A DNA stretch of 64,000 bases from Diplonema papillatum (GCA_030068145.1 JAPJBO010000341.1:155916-219915); one strand, 5' to 3'. Counted from the stretch's first letter, positions 31,860-43,945 are shown. Program-made: numbers and translations. The notes: generated from the letters alone by a model not told the origin.

Positions 31860-34838
31860 ATGTCGCGGCAGGGAACACTTGCAGGGTTTTTTACGCCACT
31901 CAAACGTAAGCGCGAGGACTCGACAGGCGATGAGGCCACAGAGACACCACCAACCCAACAAGGTGATCCACCTTCTCAGCCGACACCTGAAGTACAGCCA
32001 CCGACACAACCCCCTCCTGGACCACTTCAAGCTCAGCCACCTGCCTCTGAACGCCAAGTCCCAGCAAACCAGCAGATCCTCCATAACTACATGGCTTGGT
32101 CGGCAGTGTTGTTGGAAGAGCAAGGAAAACTGCGGGGTTTGACGTGGAAGAGAACAGGGATCGGGTACCTCAAGAAAGCTGATTTCATGGCTCGAGTCCA
32201 GGAACACGACAAAGGACCGAAACGTCAGCAGCAGGCCACGCAGCAAGCACCACTGCCCGACGCCGACAAAGCATCCGAGGGCTACGACTCCGCCGCCTCG
32301 CAGGCTTCGAGAACGTCGCAGAGCTCAAAGAAGTGGCACACGAAGGTGAGCAAAAAGCAGCTGCGGTGTCAGTTTCCAGGGGTCACTGACGACGTTCTTT
32401 GGGCGGGAAAAGCAGAAGGAGAGGAGGGTTTTGAGTGGAGTGCAGAACCGAAGACATTCATACCGGTGTCGGAACGAACTGTGCCTCCGCACGAAAGAGC
32501 GGCAGCAAGAAAGAAGAAAGAGACGAAGGACCCTGTTCAACCTATCGCTTCGTATGAGCAGTGGGATCTTGAGGTCTCGCGGTTATTGGATCAGAGCGTT
32601 GTCGTTGAAGACCTCGAAAGCTGCGTCGATGAGAAGGATGAGGATTCCGATGCGAGCGATGACTGGGCCAACGACGAACGGTTTGCAAAAGTCAAAGCTC
32701 GCTATTCGTGGCTTGTCGCGGGGCGGCACGGCTACTACTGTGCGCTGTGCCGGCACCACCGGATGCTTCTCCGAGGAATGGGGGGAAAGAAGACCGGGAG
32801 TGCTGCAGAAAAGTGGATTGAAACCCCGTTTGTGAACATGGACAAACTCGGGGAACGATCTACGTCCCATGGGAACACCGCCTCTCACAAGGCAGCTGCA
32901 GAGGCAGAAATGCACCGATTGACCGGCGTGGGTTTGGGGGGTTTGCGAAAGGCCGCAGTGCAGGAAAACCGTCTCCAGCTCATGAAGCTGGTTTGCGTGC
33001 TCTATTTTCTCGTCAAGGAGGGGATAGCCCACACAACCAACTACGAGCCCCTGATCCGTCTCATCACCCGAACCGACACAGATCTCCGGAGCTTTGTGTC
33101 TTCCACCCGTAATGCAACCTACACGAGCACCAACATTGCCACTCAAATCCTGGAGGCAATCGACTGGGTCCTGAGGACCGAAATTGAAGAGCGAGTGAAG
33201 AAATCGCCGTATCTCGCAATTTTGGCTGATGAGACGGAGAATGTGAAGCACCAAGAGGAACTCTCCATCTTCCTTCGTGGAACATCGGAGCGCGGGGTGT
33301 GGGACGTCTTTTGGTGCATGCTTCCATTAGATGCTGGCAAGGATGCCGCAAGTGTCACTAAGCAGCTCATCAAGCGCCTGCGGTACCGTCTCCCACCAGA
33401 GGAACTCGCTCAGGACGCGGCGGTGCCGCCCTTGGGGGCCCCTGTTCCCGCAGAAAAGTTCGTGGCGATTGCACTTGATGGCACGAATACCATGAGCGGT
33501 GAGTTTGGAGGGGTTCAGGCAAGGCTGAAGTGGGAGTACAATGCCTTCGCTGTGTACGTGTGGTGCAGTTCTCACAAACTGCAACTGGCAGTTGTCTGGG
33601 CTGCCATGCTCACCTTTGACGTTCTCAGTTGTGTCAACAGCCTGAGGGACTTGTTCTTCTTCCTCAGGGCGAGTACACAAAGGATGGGACGGTACCGCGA
33701 CACCATCCAGGAGGTGAGGGAAAAGGAAAGGTTCAGCCGAATGCCGAACAAAGTCTTGGTTAAAAGCGGTGATACAAGATGGTTGACTAACGAGAGATCG
33801 GCTGCTGTGACCCTTCGCACGTGGCCAGCCATTTACGAAACAATCGAAGACCTCCGGGCAGAGTCCGGAGACGCTCTTTCGACTGGGCTTGTCACACGGT
33901 TGCTGTCCCCGGCATTCATTGCGTCCCTCTTCCTCTTGCGTGAAATCTTTGGGATTGTCTGTCCTCTTTCCCTGCAGCTACAAAAGGGGGCCTCCGCTCT
34001 CATCGGTGTTTCCCGACAAGTTGAAGTTGTAATCAGTTCCATCACTGCCATCAAAGACCTCGCTCCCCCGACCCTGGACCCCCAGTCCATCCAGCCTGCC
34101 GACATTGGCTACCACACGTGGCCGCTGTACTACAATTGGTACATATCCGAGCACGCAAGCGGGAAGACAGTCGGCAAGCAATCGTGGTCCCTTTACCATG
34201 CTGCGACTGGAAAGGTTTACTGTGAGAAGCTAGTCGAGCAGCTCAAAACCCGGTTCAAGGATTACGGTATCGTGAGTGTGCTGGCTCTCTTTGACCCAAA
34301 GTACGCGTTCGGACACGACTGCGATAGTGATGCAGCATTGATCGACACTTTCGTTGAACACTTCACAACGTGCAAAACGGTCCAAGTGACAGGAAAAGAG
34401 GACAGACATTTCCAGCCGATGTGGAGTGCTGCCCAGGGTCGGGGTGTGAAGCACGAGCTACCCCAATTGCTCAAGACCATTCAGATGACCAAGGAAAGGT
34501 GCACAGATCCCGAGGCTTTCAGCTTTCAGGATGCCTTGCTTTATGCCATGAAGCACGAGGCGCAAGCACTCCCACGTGCAGTCTCCGCCATGCGGTTGGT
34601 CGCCACTTATCCCTCAGGGACGAGTGCTGTTGAGCGATCATTCAGTGTTCTCAAAGACACCCTGGATCTTTTAAGGAACCGGCTCACGAGCGGACATTTG
34701 GATATGATCCTGCGCATCCGTATCGAGGGTCCACCAGAGCTTTCGATGGTCTTTTTGGAGAAGGTTGTTGACCGTTTTGTCGAGATGGTCCCGAGCCGTC
34801 GCCTAAACTTTGTGCAGGCGAAGGCCAATTCTGCATAG
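31860..34838 (+). CDS. hAT-superfamily transposase, intact
   Basis: 992 residues from an ATG with no upstream in-frame alternative. The N-terminus (1-130) is Pro/Gln-rich with a basic patch (LKRKRED), a probable nuclear signal. A Cys/His stretch at about 290-350 (YYCALCRHH ... TSHGNTASHKAA) resembles a TTF/BED-type zinc finger. The hAT catalytic acids are visible: Asp 457 in LADETENVKHQEELSIFLR, Asp 540 in ALDGTNTMSGEFGGVQ and Glu 925 in SAVERSFS. The C-x2-H of the family is WCSSH (569-572), and DTRW follows. The C-terminal dimerisation domain (hATC) spans about 905-955. No stop or frameshift is present. It would cut and paste its element with 8-bp target duplications. Its own TIRs were not found. 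Confidence 0.85.
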   Translation: MSRQGTLAGFFTPLKRKREDSTGDEATETPPTQQGDPPSQPTPEVQPPTQPPPGPLQAQPPASERQVPANQQILHNYMAWSAVLLEEQGKLRGLTWKRTGIGYLKKADFMARVQEHDKGPKRQQQATQQAPLPDADKASEGYDSAASQASRTSQSSKKWHTKVSKKQLRCQFPGVTDDVLWAGKAEGEEGFEWSAEPKTFIPVSERTVPPHERAAARKKKETKDPVQPIASYEQWDLEVSRLLDQSVVVEDLESCVDEKDEDSDASDDWANDERFAKVKARYSWLVAGRHGYYCALCRHHRMLLRGMGGKKTGSAAEKWIETPFVNMDKLGERSTSHGNTASHKAAAEAEMHRLTGVGLGGLRKAAVQENRLQLMKLVCVLYFLVKEGIAHTTNYEPLIRLITRTDTDLRSFVSSTRNATYTSTNIATQILEAIDWVLRTEIEERVKKSPYLAILADETENVKHQEELSIFLRGTSERGVWDVFWCMLPLDAGKDAASVTKQLIKRLRYRLPPEELAQDAAVPPLGAPVPAEKFVAIALDGTNTMSGEFGGVQARLKWEYNAFAVYVWCSSHKLQLAVVWAAMLTFDVLSCVNSLRDLFFFLRASTQRMGRYRDTIQEVREKERFSRMPNKVLVKSGDTRWLTNERSAAVTLRTWPAIYETIEDLRAESGDALSTGLVTRLLSPAFIASLFLLREIFGIVCPLSLQLQKGASALIGVSRQVEVVISSITAIKDLAPPTLDPQSIQPADIGYHTWPLYYNWYISEHASGKTVGKQSWSLYHAATGKVYCEKLVEQLKTRFKDYGIVSVLALFDPKYAFGHDCDSDAALIDTFVEHFTTCKTVQVTGKEDRHFQPMWSAAQGRGVKHELPQLLKTIQMTKERCTDPEAFSFQDALLYAMKHEAQALPRAVSAMRLVATYPSGTSAVERSFSVLKDTLDLLRNRLTSGHLDMILRIRIEGPPELSMVFLEKVVDRFVEMVPSRRLNFVQAKANSA

Positions 34839-36529
34839 TGGGATCTGTCCCAGGTTGTTCCACGACCATCATTCCTAAATGCAGCACCCGTTTTTTTGTG
34901 ACACAACCCTCGTTCACTCCCTTCCTGCTGTGGCAACTGAACCCATGTGAAGACAACGAACTAACCGGCCTAATAGGCACCAGGAGAACGTCGAACTAAG
35001 CTGCCTTGGGGGAAAAGCCCGCAGCCAGCACCACAAAGCGCAATTTGCGTGGATTGCTTGGCAATTCGGCTCTGAAAACGCGTCGAAAAGTTTCCCCACC
35101 CCAGCTCGAAAATTTGAAATCCTAGAAAAAACCCTGCTACGGCGAAAAAAAAACTTTTTCGTCCAGCCGGGTCCCGACGCTGGACTCCCTGTAACGGGCC
35201 TGTGCACCCCTGCCAGGCAGCCTTGTTCAAACCCTGACCTTGAGTCAGCTCTCGGTTGATGGACTTCATCCCGCGTTGTCAGTCGTGCTGACTCGCAGCA
35301 TAGCTGGACAAGCGAAAACTTTGACCACGTGTCAGTCTCGTGCGTACTCGCAGCGAACGAAGGAGGAGAGCGGGCGCGTGCGCTTTGACTCAAAGTTTGA
35401 GTGCTCAGACAGGAACAACAGCGAAAGGTGGCGTTGCCATTCCACGCTGACATTGGCAGTGACATGGAGACATCACGTGTCGCGAGTTGACGCCCACGGC
35501 GAGCCAAACCCGAAATCGAACCCGAACCCAGAAGTTCGGGTGAGGAGTGATGGTGGCAGAACCGAACCCGAAACCGAACCAGTGCCCGATAGCCTCGGAT
35601 AGGAAACCAAACTCGGAACTGAACCCAGATTACAAGACAGATGGCCAGAACCGCGGAGGACGGTGGGCTAACAACCCAAGGTGGCGACACAGTCGGACAC
35701 TGTTGCCGACAGACGGAATCTGCAGCTCACGCAAGAATGGCTGATTCCTTCCTGAAGTCATCAACTGTCGTTGTGCCCACGCCTGCACCGCAACTGGTTG
35801 CACGACGGTGGACACAGCTTCCTTCACTGCAGGCTTCACTGCGTAAGTGAAATCAGCTGTGACTGTGGCTGACTCACAGCCGTGTGACAGCGGCGCCTTC
35901 ACTCCACTGGCACTGAGCCAGTAGTCCCGGTCCTGCCTTTGCTAGCTGCTGCTCCATTGTCCAGCCTCTCCACTCCAGGCACTCGGAGTCGGACAGCTAT
36001 AGCGATACCCTGTGTTCTGGAGGTGAATCCTGCAGACGGTGGGTGTGCAGTTTACGGCTGCCGCGACACTGTCCGGTCACTGACACTGTGAGTGTGACAG
36101 TCACAGTGTGACACAGCCTCAACAAGGACAGTGGAGAATGACCGTGGTCACTGGTATGTCAGGCCAAGAAACGGATCATGAGTCTGATGAGATCAGTTGT
36201 CTCGCTTGACTCTCGGCTGTAGCATCTGGCCAGCTACTACAGTTCTGTCACCGCGATTAGCCCCGAACGTCAGCGTGGCACTCCGTGACACGCCGCACGG
36301 TCAGACGGTGCAGCCAGGCACCTGGTTCTCTTGAGTACTTGCTTGAGGCACCCGATCGGGGATCGAGTGTGGCTGCGGTGGCCAGCTTGAAGTTGTGAAA
36401 CGGTGCAACCAGTCGCTCTGAGGCACCCAGAACGTTTTGAGACGTCTCGGGTGGGGCATTGAAGCCAGCTTTATGCCTACGGACAAGGAACCACCAAAAA
36501 CGAATGGAAGGGGGCCTTAGGGGCTGGGT
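34839..36529. other. Intergenic downstream of hAT
   Basis: Short 'gaacccgaa' repeats at about 35508-35640 resemble subterminal repeats of some hAT elements and include cagtgcccgat at 35580. About 36060-36130 is built of cactgtgac/gtcacagtg words. No gene is recognised. Confidence 0.4.
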
Positions 36530-36735
36530 CAAAAATTTTGGTCGAATTTTTTGGTCGAATTTTTTGGGGTCGAAAGTTTTGGTCGAGATTTTTGGTCCAA
36601 ATCTTTGGTCGAAATTTTGGGTTCAATTTTTTGGGGTCCAAATCTTTGGTCGAAATTTTGGGTCCAATTTTTTGGGGTCGAAATTTTGGGTCCAAATTTT
36701 TGGTCGAAAATTTTGGGGTCCAATTTTTTGGCACA
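36530..36735. repeat. TTTTGGTCGAAA / TTTTGGGTCCAA short tandem repeat
   Basis: About 17 irregular copies of a 10-14-bp word family. The same family occurs at 43456-43720 in the same orientation. Lys/Phe/Asp/Pro-rich frames on both strands are artefacts. Confidence 0.92.
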
Positions 36736-37818
36736 TACCACCTACTACGGTGTATAGCTACGTAGCATCCTCCTCTGCTAGTACGTATGCACTGCACAAC
36801 ATGCAGTAGCACTACACAGCAGCGGATGGATATGCTGTTGATGCTCAGCAGAGCGGTGCGTAGGTATCTACCACTACAGCTGCTAGTGCTCTACACAGCA
36901 GTACCACATGTAGTACTGCATGTAGGTATGTACGTAGTACTCCTACCTATGCATACGTAGGTGTATACCCATGGTACACTGCTACGTGGTGTGTGCATAC
37001 ACTACACCATCAGCAGCATGTGGTATGCAGCACGTAGTACTACTAGGTGTACCACCACAATACCACCTCCTAACTAGTACACTAGGACGGATGTGCAGAG
37101 GACCCGTACGGTGCCCTCAGCATGCTCCTAGATGCACTGCTGGTAGGTGGTATGCAGTGGTGTGGTGTACACAGTGCACTGCTACGCGTATACGCAGTAG
37201 CACATGCGCTGATGCACAGGTGCGTTGATGCCGGTATCTAGTGATATGGCATACACCGTACCAGTACATGTACACCTACATGCGTAGTGCATGCGTGTAG
37301 CAGCACAGTGCGTATACGCAATACCTAAGCCCGCAGGAGGAGCGTGGTATCGGTACACAGCACGTGTGCACACTGCACACTGCAGTACGTAGGTAGCACC
37401 CTAGTATTGGGCCCAATACTGGCATATGAGGATGGATATGCAGAGGACCGTCACGGTACCCGCAGCATCCCCGCATAGTGCCATATTGCACCCATACGTG
37501 TAGGTGTATTGCACCACGCAGCGTACGTTGCTCTGCAGCAGCAGATGCACGAGCTCGTGTAGAGGTTGCTGATGCCGGTATCAGGTGATACCAGCACATA
37601 GCATCCCTCTGTGCATACGTGGTGGTACAGTGTACACGTGCATGCATGCACACGTATACACGTAGTACCTAAGTATACAGCATGTAGCTACTACTCGTAG
37701 TGCACACGTGCTGTTGGTAGGTGGTGTTAGCAGACAGCGGATGGTCCTCAGGAGGTGGTCCAGGACCCGATATCCCCGATATCCCCGATATCTGGGATCT
37801 GGGGTCCAACCCCGGGTC

Positions 37819-37867
37819 CAGAAACGCTTGTGTCTGCGGCCTACGCGCGCGCGCGTAGTATATATAC
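37819..37867. repeat. 47-bp motif with (CG)n palindrome, copy 1 of 3
   Basis: Runs from agaaacgcttgtgtctgcgg through tacgcgcgcgcgcgta to tatata. Near-identical copies at about 38136-38184 and 38668-38715 stand out from the surrounding block. Each contains a 16-bp alternating CG palindrome followed by an alternating TA tract. Confidence 0.85.
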
Positions 37868-38135
37868 ACCGACCTGCTACCCGGGATCTGACCCCGAGCA
37901 TGGACCAGGTCCTAATATGGCCCAATATGGGACCCATATCAGCACGGTAATGCGCAGGTGGTTGCACGGTGGTATACACACCACACACCGTATACCCCAC
38001 TATACAGGATCAACCGTGTAGTGGTGTGTGCACGTGGTGTTGTGTAGGTGGTATATACAGGGACGCAGAAGGGTCTCAGGAGGGGCCAATATCGGGGTCT
38101 GATGGGTCGATACCCCAGATCCCAGATCCCACCTC

Positions 38136-38184
38136 CAGAAACGCTTGTGTCTGCGGCCTACGCGCGCGCGCGTAGTATATATAT
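38136..38184. repeat. 47-bp motif with (CG)n palindrome, copy 2 of 3
   Basis: Matches copy 1. It is preceded, as in the other copies, by 'gatcc/gatccca...' GC-rich words. Confidence 0.85.
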
Positions 38185-38666
38185 CACCTCCTGCTGGGGG
38201 TCAGATCGGGGGTCAGATCGGGGGTCAGGAAGAGGGTGGCAGATCCAGGGGTATCCGGGGTAGGGATATGCACAGGGAATGCATCCGCTGTACACCACCA
38301 CATACCACCACCACACCACGTAGGTACTGTATACACCCATCATACCGTGTAGGTGTGTGTATACACGCACTCCACAGCGAGTGCATACTGTGTGTGTAGG
38401 TGACCCCATTATGGTCCTCAGGTGCTGAGGTGGGCAACCACCCCATCTACCGGTATTGGGACCCTATGTGGAGCAGGAATGCACCACCTACGTACACTGT
38501 GGTATGCACTACAGCATACCGTATCCCCTCTATACGGGATCAACCGTGTAGTGGTGGTGGTATGTAGTGCACTGCTACGTGGTGTGTATAGGTCCCAATA
38601 CAGGGCCCCAAATGGCCCACATACCGGGATCCAGCTCCCAGACCCCAGATCCCAGGACCGCGGACC

Positions 38667-38715
38667 AAGAAACGCTTGTGTCTGCGGCCTACGCGCGCGC
38701 GCGTAGTATATATAA
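38667..38715. repeat. 47-bp motif with (CG)n palindrome, copy 3 of 3
   Basis: Matches copies 1 and 2 and keeps the CG palindrome exactly. Confidence 0.85.
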
Positions 38716-40563
38716 CAGGATATGGGGTAGGGTCAGATCGCGGGGTAGGATATCGGGGTAGGATCCAGGGTATACAGGGGGTCAGCAGGGTTCCACCAGC
38801 AGGGATCCACGGTACCAGCAGCACACCCCGGTAGATGGACTGTATGCCTATACCATACCACCACCCACCAGCACCCGCTGTACCTGTGGATGCCCCTGAG
38901 AGAGTGATGTGCGAGGAGGTGAACGACGGAGGAGAGAGCCGCCGAGAGCGCGCACTGAGTGCGCGCTTGCGCGGAGTCGCGCGCCCAGCGCGCGGAGCGT
39001 TAGCCCGCAGGGCTTCCACCCGCCTGCGGGTGGGAGACCTGCGGGCTTCACCTGGCCTGGAGCGGGAGTGCGCGCGGGCTGCGCACGCACACGCTTACCT
39101 TGCCTGGAGCAGGGAGTGCGCGCGGGCTGCGCACCCACGTGCTTACCTTGTGCCCGTACGGCGAGTACATACACACAGAGAGTACTGCGTAGTGTATCAG
39201 CACGTGACTGCTGCATGCTGCGTAGTATCACCTGCACCGTACGGAGTACCACACACAGAGAGTACTGCATAGTATCAGCACGTGACTGCTGCTGCTGTGT
39301 AGTATCACCTGCTGCTGTGCCTCTACCACATACCGAGGAGGTGCTGTGTATGCATACACATACGTTGCTGCTGCTACGTACACCTACTACGTGTGGAGAG
39401 GATAGCAGTACGCATACGCTGCTGCTGCTACGTGCTGCTGCTACGTGGTATCACATACCACTGCATGCTGCTGCTACGTGCTGCTACACCGTGTGCTGCT
39501 ACGCCCTGCTACTGCTAGTGATGCACCGCTGCATGCTGTACTGCTAGTACGTGCTGCTGGTGTATGCATCTACTACGTGTAGAGGATGGTAGCATGTATC
39601 CTACGTGCTGATGCACCGCTGCATGCTGTACTGCTAGTACGTGCTGCTGGTGGTATGCATCTACTACGTGTAGAGGATACAGTGCTGCTGCTGTGCTGCT
39701 GTGTGGTGGTGGTGTATGCATACACTACGTGCTGCTGCTACGTACACCCACTAGCATGTACTGCTACATGCACCATGCTGCTACTGCTGATGCACCGCTG
39801 CTGCTACGCTGCTACGCGCTGTACCGCTAGTACGCATGCACCACCTGCTGCTGATGCACAGCACGTGACTGCTGATGCACCGTAGTATGGTGTGATGGTA
39901 TCTACTACCTACTGAGGATACGTAGACGTGCTGTGGTATCACATACACACACCGTGCTATGCTCTACGTAGGTATGTACACCACCTGCTGTGGATGGATA
40001 CACCGTATGATGCTACGCCATCGTGGTATGGTATCCACTGCATGCTGATGGTATGCTATGCTCTGCTGCTACGCTGCACAGTGCATTGTGCATCCACAGC
40101 TGATGGTATGGTATGAGGACTGCTGGTGGTAGCATCCACCGCTATCCACCACCTAGCATCCACCAGTGGTTGGTGTAGCTCTACGCCTACGCGTATACTC
40201 TCTATATAGTACTACGCGTGTGTATGAGGGCCTACATCCCATGGTATGACCTCCTAGGAGTAGCTGTGTAGACCACAGCAGCATCTAGAGGTGTGCCCAT
40301 CATGAGGACGCTACTCATGCTGGCTCTAGTGCTCTGCATCTAGTAGCTCATGCAGTGCTCAAGGCGTCCATGGGTACGATGCTACACGTCCATGCACAGC
40401 AGGACTCCAGGTGCATCCAGGGCTAGGAGTAGCTGTGTACACCACAGCACCCACAGCACCACGAGGACTGTGCATACACAGCACGAGCTCCTCTAGTACC
40501 TACACCGAGTACTGCACCACGCAGCACGAGCTCATCCTCTAGTGCACCAGCTACGTAGCTACG

Positions 40564-40950
40564 TAGTATCCTCTACCGGCTGTAGGATGGTATGTGGTAT
40601 CCACCACACCCAGTCCTCGTAGCATACGTACAGCCACGTAGTATCCTCTACGGGTGTACTGTGGTGTGCATGCACAGCGCATCAGTGCCAACGGGTGCAC
40701 AGCGTAGTGAGGTCATGGTATCAGCTGTGGTAGCAGTATCCTCTACCGGCTGTAGGATGGTATGTGGTATCCACCACACACAGTCCTAGTGTATACACCA
40801 CCACAGCCACAGTAGTATCCTCTACGGGTGCTCCACACAGCGTAGTGAGGTCATGGTATCAGCTGTGGTAGCAGTATCCTCTACCGGCTGTAGGATGGTA
40901 TGTGGTATCCACCACACCCAGTCCTCGTAGCATACGTACAGTCAGTAGTA
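40564..40950. repeat. Irregular tandem repeat within the low-complexity block
   Basis: ctctaccggctgtaggatgg starts at 40571, 40741 and about 40879 and is followed each time by tatgtggtatccaccacac. Periods are 170 and about 138 bp. Confidence 0.85.
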
Positions 40951-41756
40951 TCCTACCGTACGGAGTACCACACACAGAGAGTACTGCGTAGTGTATCAGC
41001 ACGTGACTGCTGCATGCTACGTAGTATCACCCGCTGCGTAGTACGCTGTACGGAAGATGGTATGCTATCAGCAGCCACCAACCACTCAGCACCACCAGCA
41101 GTATCCTCTACGTGCTGTGGGACGGTATGTGGTAGCACCAGCAGCCACTACACATCCTACGTTGTATGGTATCGTGGTATGCATCAGCAGCCACTGTCAC
41201 TATACAATGCACCGTAGTGCTACGAGGATGCGGTAGAGTGTGAGGTGGTGGTTGCTCCCACCCTCATTATACCCACCTACGGAGTCACCGGCAGGCAGTA
41301 GCCTCCCATCCTACGGGCCTAAGGCGCCCTGAGGAGGTGGCTAATATGGCCAACTGTGTATGGGCCTGGGAATCCGGGCCATAACAGGCCATTCTGCACT
41401 AGCCACTATGGTACACCAACCACGGGGTGGATGTAAGTGTGCCATACCTCCTAGTTACGAGGGTGGGAGGTCCACCATCCTACCTACCATAGGGCAGGTA
41501 GGTGTGGTATGGACAGACCCATCCACTGTACGGGTGGTGCAGGACGGGATATGGGAGCTGATATGCGCTGATTAGGCGCTGCATATCGGGGTCACCATCC
41601 GCTCCACCATCCACTAGGAGGAGGTTGGTGTTGGTGTATACAACCACATACCACCACTTAGCACCACGTAGTACTACAGGGTGTATGTATAGGTAGTATG
41701 TAGGTAGTATGTATACCACCATACCACAGTATGTGTGTATACTATCACCACACCGT

Positions 41757-43060
41757 GCTGCTGAGGACCTCGGGATGGGTACAGATCCACCTCAGGTCCT
41801 GGTATCCACCCACCTCAGCAGCTCCTGAGGACGAGGTAGCAGACCCCGTAGAATACCTCCTCACCTACGTAGCACCTTAAGGGGCGCTAAGAGGTGATAT
41901 GGTGGTATATACGGTGGTATGTAGTTACCACATACTGCGTAGGTGTGTATACTAGCTACCGATAGTACCCCAGGATGACCTCGAGGTCCTCGTGACGAGC
42001 TCGGGATGCAATCCTCAGCTCCTCCGTGCACCCACGAGGTGTGGTATCTACCACATACCACCACACGTAGTACCACATGGTACACAGGGTGTATGTATAG
42101 GTAGTATGTATACCACCATACTCCGTATGTGTGTATACTACGTAGCAGCTACAGGATGCAGGATGGGATATCCACCCACGCGGTGTCATATCACCCACCT
42201 CCTGATGCTACGTAGTATCACATACCACCACATAGCACCACACGTAGTACCACATGGTACACAGGGTGTATGTATAGGTAGTATGTAGGTAGTATGTATA
42301 CCACCATACCACAGTATGTGTATACACTACCACGATACCGTGCACCACAGGATGCAGGATGGGATATCCACCCACGCGGTGTCATATCACCCACCTCCTG
42401 ATGCCACGTAGTATCACATACCACCACATAGCACCACACGTAGTACCACATGGTACACAGGGTGTATGTATAGGTAGTATGTAGGTAGTATGTATACCAC
42501 CATACCACAGTATGTGTATACACCACCACGATATCGTGCTGCTGAGGACCTCGGGATGGGTACAGATCCACCCCAGGTCCTAGTATCCACCCACCTCAGC
42601 AGCTCCTGAGGACGAGGTAGCAGACCCCGTAGAAAACCTCCTCACCTACGTAGCACCTTAAGGGGCGCTAAGAGGTGATATGGTGGTATATACGGTGGTA
42701 TGTAGATACCACATACTGCGTAGGTGTGAATACTAGCTACCGATAGTACCCCAGGATGACCTCGAGGTCCTCGTGACGAGCTCGGGATGCAATCCTCAGC
42801 TCCTCCGTGCCACCACGAGGTGTGGTATCTACCACATACACCACCACGTAGTACCACATGGTACACAGGTGTCTGTATAGGTAGTATGTATACCACCATA
42901 CTACGTATGTGTGTATACTACCACGATACCGTAGCAGCTACAGGATGCAGGATGGGATATCCACCCACGAGGTGCCATATCCACCCACCTCCTGATGCTA
43001 CGTGGTATCACATACCACCACATACATCACCACATACACCACCACGTAGTACCACATGGT
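41757..43060. repeat. 780-bp tandem duplication
   Basis: gctgctgaggacctcgggat begins at about 41759 and 42539, and the match runs for some 400-500 bp (cccgtagaa, ccttaaggggcgctaagagg, gatgacctcgaggtcctcgt). Between them a 190-bp subrepeat (gtagtaccacatggtacaca ...) recurs at about 42065, 42247 and 42438. Confidence 0.88.
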
Positions 43061-43455
43061 GCTATAGGGTAGTATGTAGGGTAGTATGTAGTAGTATGTA
43101 GTACGTATGTATACACTCTACTCGTAGGTGTACATACTACGTCCTCATACCACCCAGGATGTGCCACCACGAGCTCGTGGTTGCTAGGTACCGGGATACG
43201 ATGCAGCACGGATGCATCTATCCATCCACCTACCATCCTAGGTAGCAGCATACCACAGGTAGTACATACTACTACGTGGTATACATACACCTACGTATGC
43301 ATAGGATGCTACTACGTATGTATGTACTGCTACTAGCACCACAGCTGCTGCTGGTATCCCGTGGTTGGTGTACTCACACACACCGCGTAGGTATCCACAG
43401 CACCTCGGTGTACTGCTACGTGGTATCACATACAGTACGTAGGTATGGTATATAG

Positions 43456-43720
43456 CATCAATTTTTTGGTCGAAATTTTGGGTCCAATTTTTTGGTCGAA
43501 AATTTGGGTCCAAATTTTTGGTCCAATTTTTTGGTCGAAATTTTGGGTCCAAATTTTTCGGCTCCAATTTTTTGGTGTCGACATTTTTGGTCGAAATTTT
43601 TGGTCGATTTTTTTTGCGTCCAGATTTTTGGTCAAAATTTCGTTGGGAAAAAATTTGTGGGCAAAATGTTGGGGCAAATTTTGGTCGAAAATTTTGGCCT
43701 GGAATTTTTGGACGTTGTGG
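43456..43720. repeat. Second TTTTGGTCGAAA-type array
   Basis: Same words and orientation as 36530-36735. It closes the low-complexity block on the right and degenerates after 43620. Confidence 0.9.
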
Positions 43721-43793
43721 CCGAGTCAAAGCACGCACGCCACCGGCACCATAGGCGGCCGGTTCGGTTCCCTCAAAAGACTTTTTACACGAC

Positions 43794-43945
43794 CAAACAA
43801 ATTTTGTGCCCTTATATCCCACTTCAAACAAATTTTGTGCCCTTATATCCCAGATTGGGATATAAGGGCACAAAATTTGTTTGAAGTGGGATATAAGGGC
43901 ACAAAATTTGTTTGAAGTGGGATATAAGGGCACAAATTTGTTTGG
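43794..43945. repeat. 59-bp-arm perfect hairpin of CCCTTATATCCCA units
   Basis: Arms 43794-43852 and 43856-43914 are exact reverse complements around a 3-nt loop (gat). Each arm is two copies of a roughly 32-bp unit, and a further direct unit follows to about 43945. The core is the same as in the hairpin at 31117-31175. Confidence 0.92.

Larger units (their letters stand above)
36736..43455. repeat. 6.7-kb low-complexity block poor in AA/TT
   Basis: The sequence is built from a small vocabulary (gtac, tacgta, gcatac, accacc, ctgctg, tatgcac). AA and TT are conspicuously rare and runs of three A or T almost absent, except in a few inserted pieces. It holds local tandem repeats, three copies of a 47-bp motif, a GC-rich island at about 38900-39160 (cgcgcgggctgcgcac repeats) and a 780-bp duplication. 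No domain-bearing frame is seen. Its edges are the two TTTTGGTCGAAA arrays. Confidence 0.75.

Noticed and set aside
31620..34995. taatagg(t/c)accagga at 31624 and 34971 as ends of the hAT element
   Set aside because: The two are direct, not inverted, about 15 bp with a mismatch, and do not give an 8-bp duplication; probably chance.
35570..35600. cagtgcccgat as the right TIR of the hAT element
   Set aside because: No inverted partner could be found left of 31860.
36530..43720. CRISPR-like array
   Set aside because: Repeats are irregular in spacing and sequence, eukaryotic context, no cas genes.
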